Shown here: piece by piece, positions 7,408 to 16,034 of the stretch
Position numbering within the stretch: the first letter of the stretch is position 1
Layout of the letters: the number at the start of each line of letters is the position of its first letter
Source of the DNA: Metasolibacillus meyeri
Lineage (GTDB): Bacteria > Bacillota > Bacilli > Bacillales_A > Planococcaceae
Direction of reading: 5' to 3'
Length of the DNA stretch: 39,875 nt
Assembly (NCBI RefSeq): GCF_003049505.1
Contig: NZ_PYWN01000104.1
Location: 1-39,875, forward strand
Notes under the pieces: generated by a model
Told to the model about the DNA's origin: nothing
The model's database searches: none
The model's input: the letters and a program-made list of their open reading frames with translations, nothing else
Program-made: the position numbers and the translations under genes

Positions 7408-8586
7408 TTAACTCTTCTCAAAAGCTAATTTTCCTAAACAAAAAGTTTTCTCAACCTCTCCATCTGCATTTAACCACACTACATCCGCATCTTTCCCTAT
7501 AGCTAGTGAACCTTTAAAATCAGCGATGCCTAAATGAATTGCTTGATTTAGAGAGACGAGGCGAATTTGCTCTGGAAGCGATAAAGCAAGCCATTGTTCT
7601 ACATTTTTTCGTGCCGTGTTCATATTTAAAACACTGCCTGCCAATGAGCCTGTTTTACGTTGAATACAGCAATTATTCGCTACTTCTACTTCCTCACCAC
7701 CTAATGTATAGACGCCATCTGGCATTCCTTTTGCACGAATGCCATCTGTAATAACTAGCATCCGCTCCAAGCCTTTCATTTTATAAATTAATGGTAGCAA
7801 GTCTTTATGGAAATGCACATTATCTGGAATAAACTCAACGTAAACATTATCTGTTAGTAGCACAGCGCCTACAACACCTGGGTCACGATGATGAATCCCT
7901 CTCATACCATTGAATAAATGTGTAGCGTGTGTAACACCAGCTCGAATAGCTTGCATCGTCATATCATAATCTGCATCTGAGTGACCAATCGATGCAATAA
8001 TATTTTTTTGGCAAAGCTCTGCAAGCATAGCGAAATCTATATCTTTCTCTGGTGCGAATGTAACAAGACGTATTAAACCTTTCGATTGCTCATGTAAATA
8101 ATTAAATTGCTGTACATTTGGTGCTAAAATAGCAGTCTCTGGTTGTGCACCTTTTTTAGAGCGATTAATAAAAGGACCTTCTAAATGAATCCCTAGCATT
8201 TGCGCCACAGCTTGTGGTTGCTCTTGATAGTATGCAGCAAGTGCTGTAACTGCCGCTTCAATTTGAGACATAGGGCATGTCATGGTTGTAGCAAGAAAAG
8301 CTGTGACACCTTCACTCGCGAGATGTTTTGCAATCTTTGCATAGCATATTGGGTCAGCATCCATAAAATCATGACCTTTAGCCCCATGTACATGTATATC
8401 AATCATGCCTGGCATTACATAGCCTTGCTGCTTACAATCAATTACGTATGCCTCCATAGGTATAGGAGGACGATGCTCCATTTTATCAAGCGCTGCAATT
8501 TTACCGTCTATCATGTGCAAAAAACCATCAAGTAAAATAGTATCCTCCAGTACAATATTGGCATGAACCAGCCATGTACTTGTCAT
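7408..8586 (-). CDS. nagA: N-acetylhexosamine-6-phosphate deacetylase (NagA/AgaA)
   Basis: A 392-residue amidohydrolase of the NagA family. It carries the HVHG metal motif (65-68), LEGPF (Glu136), GHSDA (His202), THATHLFNGM (His223) and LVITDG (catalytic Asp281). It removes acetate from N-acetylglucosamine-6-phosphate, or from the galacto isomer in AgaA enzymes, giving the amino-sugar 6-phosphate used by the SIS protein. Its ATG overlaps the stop of the upstream YesL-type gene by 4 bp (ATGA), so it belongs to the transporter transcript. Sequence alone does not separate gluco- from galacto-specificity. All metal and catalytic positions expected for the family are present. Confidence 0.93.
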   Translation of the reverse strand: MTSTWLVHANIVLEDTILLDGFLHMIDGKIAALDKMEHRPPIPMEAYVIDCKQQGYVMPGMIDIHVHGAKGHDFMDADPICYAKIAKHLASEGVTAFLATTMTCPMSQIEAAVTALAAYYQEQPQAVAQMLGIHLEGPFINRSKKGAQPETAILAPNVQQFNYLHEQSKGLIRLVTFAPEKDIDFAMLAELCQKNIIASIGHSDADYDMTMQAIRAGVTHATHLFNGMRGIHHRDPGVVGAVLLTDNVYVEFIPDNVHFHKDLLPLIYKMKGLERMLVITDGIRAKGMPDGVYTLGGEEVEVANNCCIQRKTGSLAGSVLNMNTARKNVEQWLALSLPEQIRLVSLNQAIHLGIADFKGSLAIGKDADVVWLNADGEVEKTFCLGKLAFEKS

Positions 8587-9215
8587 AAGCTCACTCCTTC
8601 TGCCTCCGCCTTCATTTTAAAAATATGTGACGACATCCATGTTAAAAATAAGGCTGTTACGCTAATGCCGAAAAACGGTAATAGCCCTGGAATCCATGTA
8701 AAAATACGATATAGAATAGCAAGACCAATAACTGAGCCTATCGTTTGTAAAGGATACGATACACTAAATAGTATAGATGTCGCAAAATAACGCGTAAATG
8801 GCAGTTCGTAATGCGCATAAATTTGGAAAATATTCAATACCATAATGGCGTACAGTATGCTAAATGTAATTAATATAGTAAATAAAATTAATCCCGTTTC
8901 GCCTTGTATTGTGACAATAACTTTAAAGTTAATTGTTAAAAAATAACCGACAACTAAAATAATTACACCAATTTTATTAGATGCAATAAACTCTTGCTTG
9001 TATGTTTGCCAGTATGTTTTAGCAAGATATTTTAAATCATCTTCCCCCTGCAACCTTTTACGTAACACGGTGAACATAGCGATTGTTGCAGGCGTAATAC
9101 CGAGTAGCCCAAAACCAAGTATCGTTAAACCAATCCACATCAACTGCAATACCGCTAACAATGTAATAAGTTCAACAGCCCAATAAAGCCTGCCCTTCCA
9201 ACCTTCAAATTTCAT
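8583..9215 (-). CDS. YesL-type DUF624 membrane protein
   Basis: A 210-residue protein with about five hydrophobic segments, similar in length and opening (short basic start, then LYWAVELITLLAVLQLMWIG) to the YesL/DUF624 family. These proteins regularly accompany LplA/YtcQ-type oligosaccharide importers in Bacilli; their function is unknown. The start follows GGAGGA at 8 bases. The gene lies downstream of the binding-protein gene across a 12-bp hairpin and overlaps nagA by 4 bp. A permease accessory role is inferred only from conserved neighbourhood. Confidence 0.85.
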   Translation of the reverse strand: MKFEGWKGRLYWAVELITLLAVLQLMWIGLTILGFGLLGITPATIAMFTVLRKRLQGEDDLKYLAKTYWQTYKQEFIASNKIGVIILVVGYFLTINFKVIVTIQGETGLILFTILITFSILYAIMVLNIFQIYAHYELPFTRYFATSILFSVSYPLQTIGSVIGLAILYRIFTWIPGLLPFFGISVTALFLTWMSSHIFKMKAEAEGVSL

Positions 9216-9245
9216 TTGCTATGTCCTCCTTTAGAAATACATAGG

Positions 9246-9274
9246 GCTGTAGGGAGAATAAATCTCCCTACAGC
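9246..9274. promoter_or_regulatory. Intercistronic hairpin after the binding-protein gene
   Basis: GCTGTAGGGAGA (9246-9257) and TCTCCCTACAGC (9263-9274) form a perfect 12-bp stem with a 5-base loop, starting one base after the stop codon. There is no T-run on the - strand, so it should stabilise the upstream message or partially terminate. That would favour high output of the binding protein over the genes behind it. Confidence 0.7.
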
Positions 9275-9275
9275 T

Positions 9276-10895
9276 TTATTTAGTACGGTCGTATGCGCTT
9301 TGAGCTACTTTCATATATTTCTCTAAGCCCATCTTCTCAATCGTCTTTGTGTATTCATCCCACTTATCAAAGCTTGCTTTACCCGTAATGAAGTTTGCTG
9401 CCATTTCATCTATATAAGTTTGAATATCTGTTAAAATCGTCACGATTTGGTCGTTTTCCTCTAAAGTAAAGTTTAACCCTGGAATAATATCGTCATCGTT
9501 TAAAGCATATGGCATTACTTGCGCTGCATTTTTAAGCGAGTTTTCTTTCGCCTCTGCTCCTTGGAAATACTTTTGTGTCACGATACCTGGGTAGTAACCA
9601 CCTGGCCATGTTAAATAATCACTAATCGCTTGGTCTAAGTTTTTACCATCCGGATTATTTGTAATGGTATCTAAGTATTTGAAGTTGCCTTCAGCATCTT
9701 CCTCATACGTAACACCTTCAAAGCCCATGAAGAACATTTTTGTTCCTTCTTGTCCATATAAGTGATCAATCCAACGTACCATTGCCACAGGATCTTTCGC
9801 TTTATCTGTAATGACGAACATGCCTAAATTACCTAGACCATTCGACATAGCCGTATATCGACGATCTCCATTCGGTCCTTCTAATACTTGAGCCCCTACA
9901 TAGTTATCTAACTTAAATAGCTCTTTCGGATCTACCTCGCTCAGCATACCGAATGTTCCTTTTGCTGCTTCAGCCGCAAATTTTTGTGGCTCTGTTGTAA
10001 AAACATCTTGATTAATTAACCCTTCACTGTACAATCTGTTTAAAAACTGTAGCAACTGTTTGTATTCATCCGTTGTTGGTACAAATCGAAATTCTTCAGT
10101 CCCCGGTTTGAAATCTAAATTAATATTCATCGTTCCTTGCTTATTTAAGCCAAACGTACCCCGTAAAAAATTAATATGCTGTCTAATTCCATAACCAGTT
10201 CCCCAGCCTTGCTCATCTTGAATACCGTTACCATTAGGGTCCTGCTCTTTAAATGCCTTCAGCACTTGATACAATTCCTCAGTCGTCTCAGGCGATTTTA
10301 AACCTAAGTTATCAAGCCATTCTTGATTAATCCACGGCGCCCCTACCCGTAAAGAATCAAATTTTGGGTCATAAATTGTTGGGAAGCCATAAATATTGCC
10401 ATCAGCCATTGTAATACCTTGTTTTACGCTTGGATATTCCTCTAACACCTTTTTGAAGTTCGGCGCATACTTGTCAATATAATCATTCAATGCTATAAAT
10501 ACACCTTGCTGACCATATTTAATCAAATCCGTTCTGGAAAATGCTGATGCAAAGAAAATATCGGGATAATCTCCTGCTGCTAATAATAAATTTTTCTTCT
10601 CTGCTAGTGCCTCTGTTTGTACGGTAGTCCAATTAATATGAATGTTAGACATTTTCTCATATTCTTGCCATAGCATTAAATTGCTCCAATCTTGTGAAGC
10701 GAAAAATTTTGCAGCAAAGCCATTCACATTGATTTGTTCCTTCACGATTGGCATACCCGTTTCATTTAAATTTTCAAGATTGCCAGTCGCATTCGCCTCA
10801 TTGCTGCCTCCCTTATCTCCACAAGCAGTTAAAATACTTGTAGCTAGCATCATACTTGCTACTAAACCATATACACGTCTCTTGTTTACTGTCAT
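9276..10895 (-). CDS. Carbohydrate ABC transporter substrate-binding lipoprotein (LplA/YtcQ type)
   Basis: A 539-residue extracellular solute-binding protein. Residues 1-24 are a lipoprotein signal (basic start, hydrophobic core, lipobox LTAC with Cys25), followed by a Gly/Ser/Asn-rich linker. The length and segments such as DPNGNGIQDEQGWGTGYG and YYPGIVTQKYF are typical of the large family-1 binding proteins of the LplA/YtcQ group, which capture complex or modified sugars. Anchored outside the membrane, it would hand substrate to the two permeases encoded just upstream. The neighbouring catabolic genes suggest an amino-sugar or amino-sugar oligosaccharide. No glycoside hydrolase is visible in the window. 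Confidence 0.92.
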   Translation of the reverse strand: MTVNKRRVYGLVASMMLATSILTACGDKGGSNEANATGNLENLNETGMPIVKEQINVNGFAAKFFASQDWSNLMLWQEYEKMSNIHINWTTVQTEALAEKKNLLLAAGDYPDIFFASAFSRTDLIKYGQQGVFIALNDYIDKYAPNFKKVLEEYPSVKQGITMADGNIYGFPTIYDPKFDSLRVGAPWINQEWLDNLGLKSPETTEELYQVLKAFKEQDPNGNGIQDEQGWGTGYGIRQHINFLRGTFGLNKQGTMNINLDFKPGTEEFRFVPTTDEYKQLLQFLNRLYSEGLINQDVFTTEPQKFAAEAAKGTFGMLSEVDPKELFKLDNYVGAQVLEGPNGDRRYTAMSNGLGNLGMFVITDKAKDPVAMVRWIDHLYGQEGTKMFFMGFEGVTYEEDAEGNFKYLDTITNNPDGKNLDQAISDYLTWPGGYYPGIVTQKYFQGAEAKENSLKNAAQVMPYALNDDDIIPGLNFTLEENDQIVTILTDIQTYIDEMAANFITGKASFDKWDEYTKTIEKMGLEKYMKVAQSAYDRTK

Positions 10896-10913
10896 TGAAA
10901 TCTCTCCCCTTCT

Positions 10914-11792
10914 TTAACCTTTTAATGAACCAATCATGACACCTTTTACAAAATATCGTTGTAAAAACGGATAAAGCATTAGCATCGGTAGGTTAGCAAC
11001 GATTAGAACAGCATATTTCAACCCTTCAACGCTAAGTTTTTGAGCTAAGAAACTTTCTGAAGTAGCTTGAATCATATCATCAGCTTGTCCTTGAATTAAA
11101 ATTTGTCGAAGAATTAGCTGAAGTGGAAACTTATCTTGATCCTGCAAGTAAATTAACGCTTGGAAATAAGAATTCCAATGTCCCACGGAATAAAACAACA
11201 CCATAACAGCGATGACAGGGAAAGATAATGGTAAAACAATGCTCCATAAAATACGGAAATTCCCTGCACCATCAATTGTTGCTGACTCTTCCAACTCATG
11301 TGGAATGGATTGGAAAAATGTACGCATAATGATAATATTCCATACCGCAACAGCATTTGGAATAATCATGACCCAAAACGTATTAATCATCCCTAAATCA
11401 CGAATAAGTAAATATGTAGGAATTAAACCACCGCTGAAAAACATAGTGAATACGATGAAAGCCATAATGAAGCCTTTTCCTTTTAAATCTCTACGTGAAA
11501 GAGGATAGGCTGCACAAATTGTCATTACTACATTTAGCAATGTACCAAAAACCGTATATTTCACCGTGTTGATAAAACCGTTAATAATATCTGGATTTTT
11601 GAATACCTTTTCATATGCCTCAACGGTAAATTCCTTTGGCCATAGCCACATCTCACCTGAAATAACATATTGCGGATTACTAAAAGATGCACTCAATACA
11701 AATAGCAACGGATAAAGTACAATTAACGCAACAGCTGTTAAGAAAATATAATTAAAAACCGTAAACGCTCTATCGCCTCTTGATTCTTTCAA
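10914..11792 (-). CDS. Carbohydrate ABC permease, LplC/YtcP type
   Basis: A 292-residue inner-membrane permease with about six transmembrane segments and the coupling-loop motif EESATIDGAGNFRILWSIVLPLS (EAA motif) that contacts the ATPase. Start choice: a GTG at 11825 would overlap the previous gene by 20 bp, whereas the TTG at 11792 lies 8 bases after AAAGGGG and gives the family-typical opening MKESRGDRAF. I prefer the TTG. It pairs with the permease encoded 13 bp upstream, and the binding-protein gene follows 18 bp downstream. No ATPase gene is in this operon, so MsmX (1665-2762) is the probable energy module. Confidence 0.9.
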   Translation of the reverse strand: MKESRGDRAFTVFNYIFLTAVALIVLYPLLFVLSASFSNPQYVISGEMWLWPKEFTVEAYEKVFKNPDIINGFINTVKYTVFGTLLNVVMTICAAYPLSRRDLKGKGFIMAFIVFTMFFSGGLIPTYLLIRDLGMINTFWVMIIPNAVAVWNIIIMRTFFQSIPHELEESATIDGAGNFRILWSIVLPLSFPVIAVMVLFYSVGHWNSYFQALIYLQDQDKFPLQLILRQILIQGQADDMIQATSESFLAQKLSVEGLKYAVLIVANLPMLMLYPFLQRYFVKGVMIGSLKG

Positions 11793-11805
11793 TTTCACCA
11801 CCCCT

Positions 11806-12783
11806 TTACCATAAACTTGTGTCACTTACCTTTTTAGCTACTCTATTCACCATAATAAGTAAGATAAAGTTAATGATTGAGTTGAATAACCCTACAGCAG
11901 CCGAGAAGCTATATTGCGCCTCTAAAATACCACTACGGTAGACAAATGTTGAGATGACATCCGAAGATGATATATTTAAGTCATTTTGCATTAAAAACAC
12001 TTTTTCAAAACCAATAGCCATCACAGAACCCATATTTAAAATGAATAAAATAATAATTGTCGGCATAATCGCAGGAATATTAATATGAATAATTCTTTGG
12101 AATTTAGAAGCGCCATCCATCATTGCTGCCTCATGCTGCGCTGGGTCTACTGCCGCTAATGCTGCAATATAAATAATGGAACTCCACCCCATCGTTTGCC
12201 AAACATCTGATAATACATAAATCGATTTGAACCATGCAGGCTCAGAAATAAAGTCAAGCGGTGTACCACCGAATAAGACAATAATTTGGTTAATCATCCC
12301 ATCAGTCTTTAAGAACAACAGTAACATCCCAACAACAACAACCGTTGATAAAAAATGTGGTGCATAGATCACTGTTTGAACAAACTTCTTAAAGCGCAGG
12401 CTTTTTATTTCATTTAAAAGTAATGCAATAATAATTGGCACAGGGAAGGATACAAGCAATGTAAATACCCCGATACCGATTGTATTTTTTATTAATCTCC
12501 AGAAATAATAGCTATCAAAGAAGCGCTCGAAATGCTTAAAGCCAACCCACGGACTACCTGTAATTCCCTTTGTCGCTACGAAATCTTTAAAAGCAATTTG
12601 CAAGCCGTATAAAGGGTAATAATGGAAAACTAAGAAATACACAATAACAGGCGTCAACAATAAATAAAGTTGCCAATTTTTCCTTAATGCTTTTTTCCAC
12701 TCTAGCCAATGATTTTTTTTGACTTTTGCTTTTTTCTTAGAAAACGTGTTTTCTTCAACAGCGGTTTTATTTAAAAGCGTCAT
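11806..12783 (-). CDS. Carbohydrate ABC permease, LplB/YteP type
   Basis: A 325-residue permease of the CUT1 family with a hydrophilic basic N-terminus of about 38 residues, then six or so membrane segments and the EAA loop HEAAMMDGASKFQRIIHINIPAI. It forms the heterodimeric pore with the LplC-type protein. Two ATGs lie six bases apart. AGGGGG touches the first (12789) but is spaced 6 bases from the second (12783), which is therefore taken as the start. The upstream oxidoreductase gene ends 18 bp away. The family moves oligosaccharides or modified sugars; specificity is inferred from context only. Confidence 0.9.
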   Translation of the reverse strand: MTLLNKTAVEENTFSKKKAKVKKNHWLEWKKALRKNWQLYLLLTPVIVYFLVFHYYPLYGLQIAFKDFVATKGITGSPWVGFKHFERFFDSYYFWRLIKNTIGIGVFTLLVSFPVPIIIALLLNEIKSLRFKKFVQTVIYAPHFLSTVVVVGMLLLFLKTDGMINQIIVLFGGTPLDFISEPAWFKSIYVLSDVWQTMGWSSIIYIAALAAVDPAQHEAAMMDGASKFQRIIHINIPAIMPTIIILFILNMGSVMAIGFEKVFLMQNDLNISSSDVISTFVYRSGILEAQYSFSAAVGLFNSIINFILLIMVNRVAKKVSDTSLW

Positions 12784-12801
12784 AGCCATCCCCCTGCTTC
12801 A

Positions 12802-13953
12802 TTAATTTTGCTTGATTGTAGATCGTTGCGAAATCTCGACAACTTTGCCTCCATTGCGTATTGATTCCGTTGCCGCGCAGCCTACCGCAACACTCATACG
12901 CCCTGCAAACGGCGTTGTTAAAGGCTCTTTATTGTAAAGCACTAATTCTATAAAATCCTGTGCAATTTTAGGATCTGCACCACCATGTCCACCGTTTTCA
13001 GGTTTCATTTCATAGACTACATCACTAAGCTCTTGCCAAGAGTTTTGTTTACGTGTTTTCAAATACACTTTATTGTTCACATCGTCATTTTCGATACGTC
13101 CTTTTGTACCAATGAACGTATAGTTTCTTGAATAATCTGGCGTAAAGTGACATTGTAAGTAAGAAGCTTTAATACCGCCCTCAAGCTCCATAATCAACAT
13201 ATTATTATCTTCCACATCGATTTCTTGACGGAAGGCGCATTCCGTAAATGTGTGTGGCACATATTCAGGGCATGTATCCTTCTTATCACATGTAGGGCAT
13301 GTTAATGTATTCGGCTCGTCACCACCGTAGTAATCTAAGCTACCAAATGCCGATACCTTCGTAGCGTACTTCCCTGAAAGCCAATGAATAACATCTAAAT
13401 CATGTGAAGCCTTTTGCAATAATAAAGATGTTGTATTTTTTGAATTACCGTGCCAATCATGGTAATAAAAATAACCACCAAAGCCAACGAAATGACGTAC
13501 CCAAATGGCCTTCAAGTCACCAATTGCCCCAGAATCGATTAAGCCCTTCATTGTTTGGTACATACTCATATAACGCATGTTAAAGCCAACCATTAAATGC
13601 TTACCTGACTTTTTCCATGCATCTAAAATGCGGTCACAGCCCTCTACTGTAATGGCTAAAGGCTTTTCTGCATACACATGCTTGCCTGCCTCCAAACAAG
13701 CAATCACATGCTCCTCATGTAAAAAATCTGGCGATAATACTGCAATTGCATCAATATCATCCCTCGTTAACAGCTCTTTATAGTCTTTCGTTAAAAATAA
13801 TGCTGTGCCTAATTTCTCCTGAAACTTCGCTTGTCGCTCCTCAGAAAGATCTGCCAAGGCTACAATCTCAGATTCTCCATCAGGCTTATGCCAATAGTGC
13901 GCCAAGCTACTTCGCAAGCCTGCACCAATAACACCAATTCGCACTTTCTTCAT
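12802..13953 (-). CDS. Gfo/Idh/MocA-family NAD(P)-dependent oxidoreductase
   Basis: A 383-residue oxidoreductase. The N-terminal Rossmann fold shows GVIGAGLRS (about 6-14), the conserved EKP loop (AEKPLA, about 95-100) and, in the C-terminal domain, HDLDVIHWLSG (184-194). Four cysteines (C219, C222, C228, C239, in LTCPTCDKKDTCPEY and ECAFRQ) form a small cluster seen in one subgroup of the family; metal binding is possible but unproven. The ATG at 13953 is preferred over an upstream TTG because GAGGGGGA lies 7 bases before it. It is the first gene of the transporter operon. Members oxidise or epimerise sugars, so it may adapt an imported derivative. The substrate is unknown. Confidence 0.88.
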   Translation of the reverse strand: MKKVRIGVIGAGLRSSLAHYWHKPDGESEIVALADLSEERQAKFQEKLGTALFLTKDYKELLTRDDIDAIAVLSPDFLHEEHVIACLEAGKHVYAEKPLAITVEGCDRILDAWKKSGKHLMVGFNMRYMSMYQTMKGLIDSGAIGDLKAIWVRHFVGFGGYFYYHDWHGNSKNTTSLLLQKASHDLDVIHWLSGKYATKVSAFGSLDYYGGDEPNTLTCPTCDKKDTCPEYVPHTFTECAFRQEIDVEDNNMLIMELEGGIKASYLQCHFTPDYSRNYTFIGTKGRIENDDVNNKVYLKTRKQNSWQELSDVVYEMKPENGGHGGADPKIAQDFIELVLYNKEPLTTPFAGRMSVAVGCAATESIRNGGKVVEISQRSTIKQN

Positions 13954-13986
13954 AATGTCTTCCCCCTCATACAAATATGTGCATCA

Positions 13987-14001
13987 CGTAAACGTTTGCA
14001 T
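13987..14001 (-). promoter_or_regulatory. CcpA cre site, leader of the amino-sugar operon
   Basis: Read on the - strand, ATGCAAACGTTTACG matches the cre consensus WTGNAANCGNWNNCW at all but the last position. It lies 34 bp upstream of the first start codon and about 100 bp downstream of the predicted promoter, so CcpA bound here would act as a roadblock to transcription. This implies catabolite repression of the whole locus. Confidence 0.75.
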
Positions 14002-14108
14002 TAAAACGCTTTTGAAGTCCCAAGACAACACCACTACATGTCAACAGGTTGTAGGTACAAGTTATAGTATCTAATTGTCTTGAATATTCCAAAAATTGTA
14101 CTGGGATA

Positions 14109-14138
14109 ACTATATAATTTGACCGCTAAATATGTCAA
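14109..14138 (-). promoter_or_regulatory. Sigma-A-type promoter of the amino-sugar operon
   Basis: On the - strand, TTGACA (14138-14133) is followed by TATATA after 16 bp or TATAGT after 18 bp (14114-14109). The predicted transcript has a leader of about 150 nt before the oxidoreductase start. Confidence 0.65.
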
Positions 14139-14139
14139 T

Positions 14140-14154
14140 AGTGAAAATTTCACT
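14140..14154. promoter_or_regulatory. Palindrome abutting the -35 box (operator candidate)
   Basis: AGTGAAA and TTTCACT flank a single A, giving a perfect 7-1-7 palindrome one base upstream of the TTGACA box. The position suits an activator or repressor site; the GntR-type or PucR-type regulator of this locus are candidates. Confidence 0.45.
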
Positions 14155-14197
14155 TGTTTCATGCATGATAAATATTGTCCCATTCAAAAATTCAGTT

Positions 14198-14212
14198 ATG
14201 TAAGCGCTTTAT
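14198..14212 (+). promoter_or_regulatory. Second cre-like site upstream of the promoter
   Basis: ATGTAAGCGCTTTAT matches WTGNAANCGNWNNCW at all but position 14. It is about 60 bp upstream of the -35 box and about 210 bp from the cre at 13987, a spacing that would allow looping or independent binding by CcpA. Confidence 0.55.
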
Positions 14213-14241
14213 ACAAAGCTCAACCTTTCTAGAAAAAAATT

Positions 14242-14289
14242 AAGTGCCAGGCACCCAAACAATTCAGAATTGTTTGGGTGCCTGGCACT
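14242..14289. repeat. Long palindromic repeat, copy 2
   Basis: Perfect 23-bp arms (14243-14265 and 14267-14289) around a single A at 14266, starting AGTGCCAGGCACCC. It differs from the copy at 2767-2815 by one base in the right arm over the 47-bp palindrome. It begins 4 bp after the cysI stop codon, so it probably ends the cysJI transcript; no T-run follows on the - strand. Confidence 0.85.
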
Positions 14290-14293
14290 GTTA

Positions 14294-16009
14294 TTAATGA
14301 AATTGACGACCGTCCGTCACTGCCTCAACATAGCCTTGGCGAATGACGAAATCACCAAAATGCTCCTGCTCTTGTCGTTCTTTTGCATAGCGCTCTAGTA
14401 TCGGGCGCAATATTGAAAGAATTTCTTCTTCGCCTATATTTTCACGATAAATTTTGTTTAAACGCTGTCCTTTAAAATCTCCACCTAAGTAGAGGTTGTA
14501 TTTACCTGGTCCTTTGCCGATAAAGCCGATTTCCCCCATTGCCGCTCTTGAGCAGCCATTTGGGCAACCTGACATTCTTATACCAATTTCCGTCTCAAGT
14601 AAACCGAACTCTTCAAGTATAGCGTCAATTTTTGTAATTAATGATGGTAAATAACGCTCTGCCTCAGCCATTGCTAAACCGCATGTTGGCAGTGATACAC
14701 AGGCAATCGAGTTGCGACGTAATGCAGAATAATGCGCACCGTCTGTAATTTTATACTTTTTCAATAATGCATCAATCGTACGCTTTTTCTGTGGTGTCAC
14801 ATCTGCAATAAGCAAGTTTTGGTTTGGTGTTAAACGGAATAAGCCTGTATGCACCTTCGCAATTTCGCGCAGTCCTGTCATTAACTGATAATCCTCGAAA
14901 TCACGCACACGCCCATTTTGGATAAAGAGTGTGAAATGCCATTTACCATCCTCACCTTTGATCCAACCAAACTCATCACCTGTGCGTTTAAATGCGTATG
15001 GACGAGCTTCATCAAGTTGCCAGCCTAAACGTTGATGTAACTCCTCCTTAAACCAATCAAGTCCACGCGCATCGATCGTATATTTAAAGCGCGCATTTTT
15101 ACGCACAGAACGATTTCCGTAGTCGCGTTGAATCGTTAAAATTTTCTCTGCTGTTTCAAGTAAACGCTCTTTCGGAATATAGCCAATTAAACGCCCAAGC
15201 TGCGGATAAGTAGCCGTATCACCATGCGTCATCCCCATGCCACCACCAACGGCAACGTTAAAGCCAACAAGCTGATTATTTTCCTCAATTGCAATAAGGC
15301 CGATATCCTGTGAGAAAACATCAATATCATTGCTCGGTGGAATGGCGATACCGATTTTAAATTTACGCGGTAAATAAAGTGCTCCATACATTGGCTCAAC
15401 TTCTTTTTCCTGCCCGTCATAAATTTTTTCTCCATCTAGCCATAGCTCGTGATAAGCTTGTGTTTTCGGCAGTAAATGCTCACTTAGCTTCGCAGACCAC
15501 ATATAGACTTCCTCATGTAACCTCGATTGATTCGGGTTGACATTACACATCACATTACGATTCACATCACCACATGCCGCTATACAATCTAATAATGCTT
15601 CATGAATTTCCTGCATATACTTTTTCATATTCCATTTTAAAATGCCATGCACTTGGAACGCTTGACGTGTCGTTAGCTTTAAAGAGCCATTGCCATACTT
15701 TCTACCCATCTCATCCATTACGAGCCATTGCGCTGGTGTCGCTGCCCCTCCTGGTGTACGCACACGCACCATAAACTGGTAGGCTGGCTCAAGCTTTTGC
15801 TTTTGACGCTCATTGCGTAAATCACGGTCATCCTGCAAATAGCTACCATGGAATTTCATTAACCTGTTATCATCATCAGGAATACCTGAACTTAATGAAT
15901 TTTTCATTGTTTCTTCAAGTGTGCCACGCAAATAATTACTCTCACTTTTTATTCGTTCCACATCGCTTGGTTTACCAGGTTGTGGTGGTAATACGATTTT
16001 CTCCGTCAT
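14294..16009 (-). CDS. cysI: Sulfite reductase hemoprotein (beta) subunit
   Basis: A 571-residue hemoprotein that reduces sulfite to sulfide with six electrons from CysJ. The siroheme/[4Fe-4S] ligands are the two pairs C437/C443 ([10 protein letters not shown]) and C482/C486 ([10 protein letters not shown]). The duplicated ferredoxin-like regions and the [11 protein letters not shown] segment are also present, and length agrees with bacillary CysI. It is the last gene of the siroheme/sulfite-reductase operon, with a 25-bp gap after cysJ and a clear GAGGCG ribosome site. A long palindrome follows the stop codon. Confidence 0.97.
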   Translation of the reverse strand: MTEKIVLPPQPGKPSDVERIKSESNYLRGTLEETMKNSLSSGIPDDDNRLMKFHGSYLQDDRDLRNERQKQKLEPAYQFMVRVRTPGGAATPAQWLVMDEMGRKYGNGSLKLTTRQAFQVHGILKWNMKKYMQEIHEALLDCIAACGDVNRNVMCNVNPNQSRLHEEVYMWSAKLSEHLLPKTQAYHELWLDGEKIYDGQEKEVEPMYGALYLPRKFKIGIAIPPSNDIDVFSQDIGLIAIEENNQLVGFNVAVGGGMGMTHGDTATYPQLGRLIGYIPKERLLETAEKILTIQRDYGNRSVRKNARFKYTIDARGLDWFKEELHQRLGWQLDEARPYAFKRTGDEFGWIKGEDGKWHFTLFIQNGRVRDFEDYQLMTGLREIAKVHTGLFRLTPNQNLLIADVTPQKKRTIDALLKKYKITDGAHYSALRRNSIACVSLPTCGLAMAEAERYLPSLITKIDAILEEFGLLETEIGIRMSGCPNGCSRAAMGEIGFIGKGPGKYNLYLGGDFKGQRLNKIYRENIGEEEILSILRPILERYAKERQEQEHFGDFVIRQGYVEAVTDGRQFH

Positions 16010-16034
16010 TATTTTCGCCTCATTTCAATTCCCT

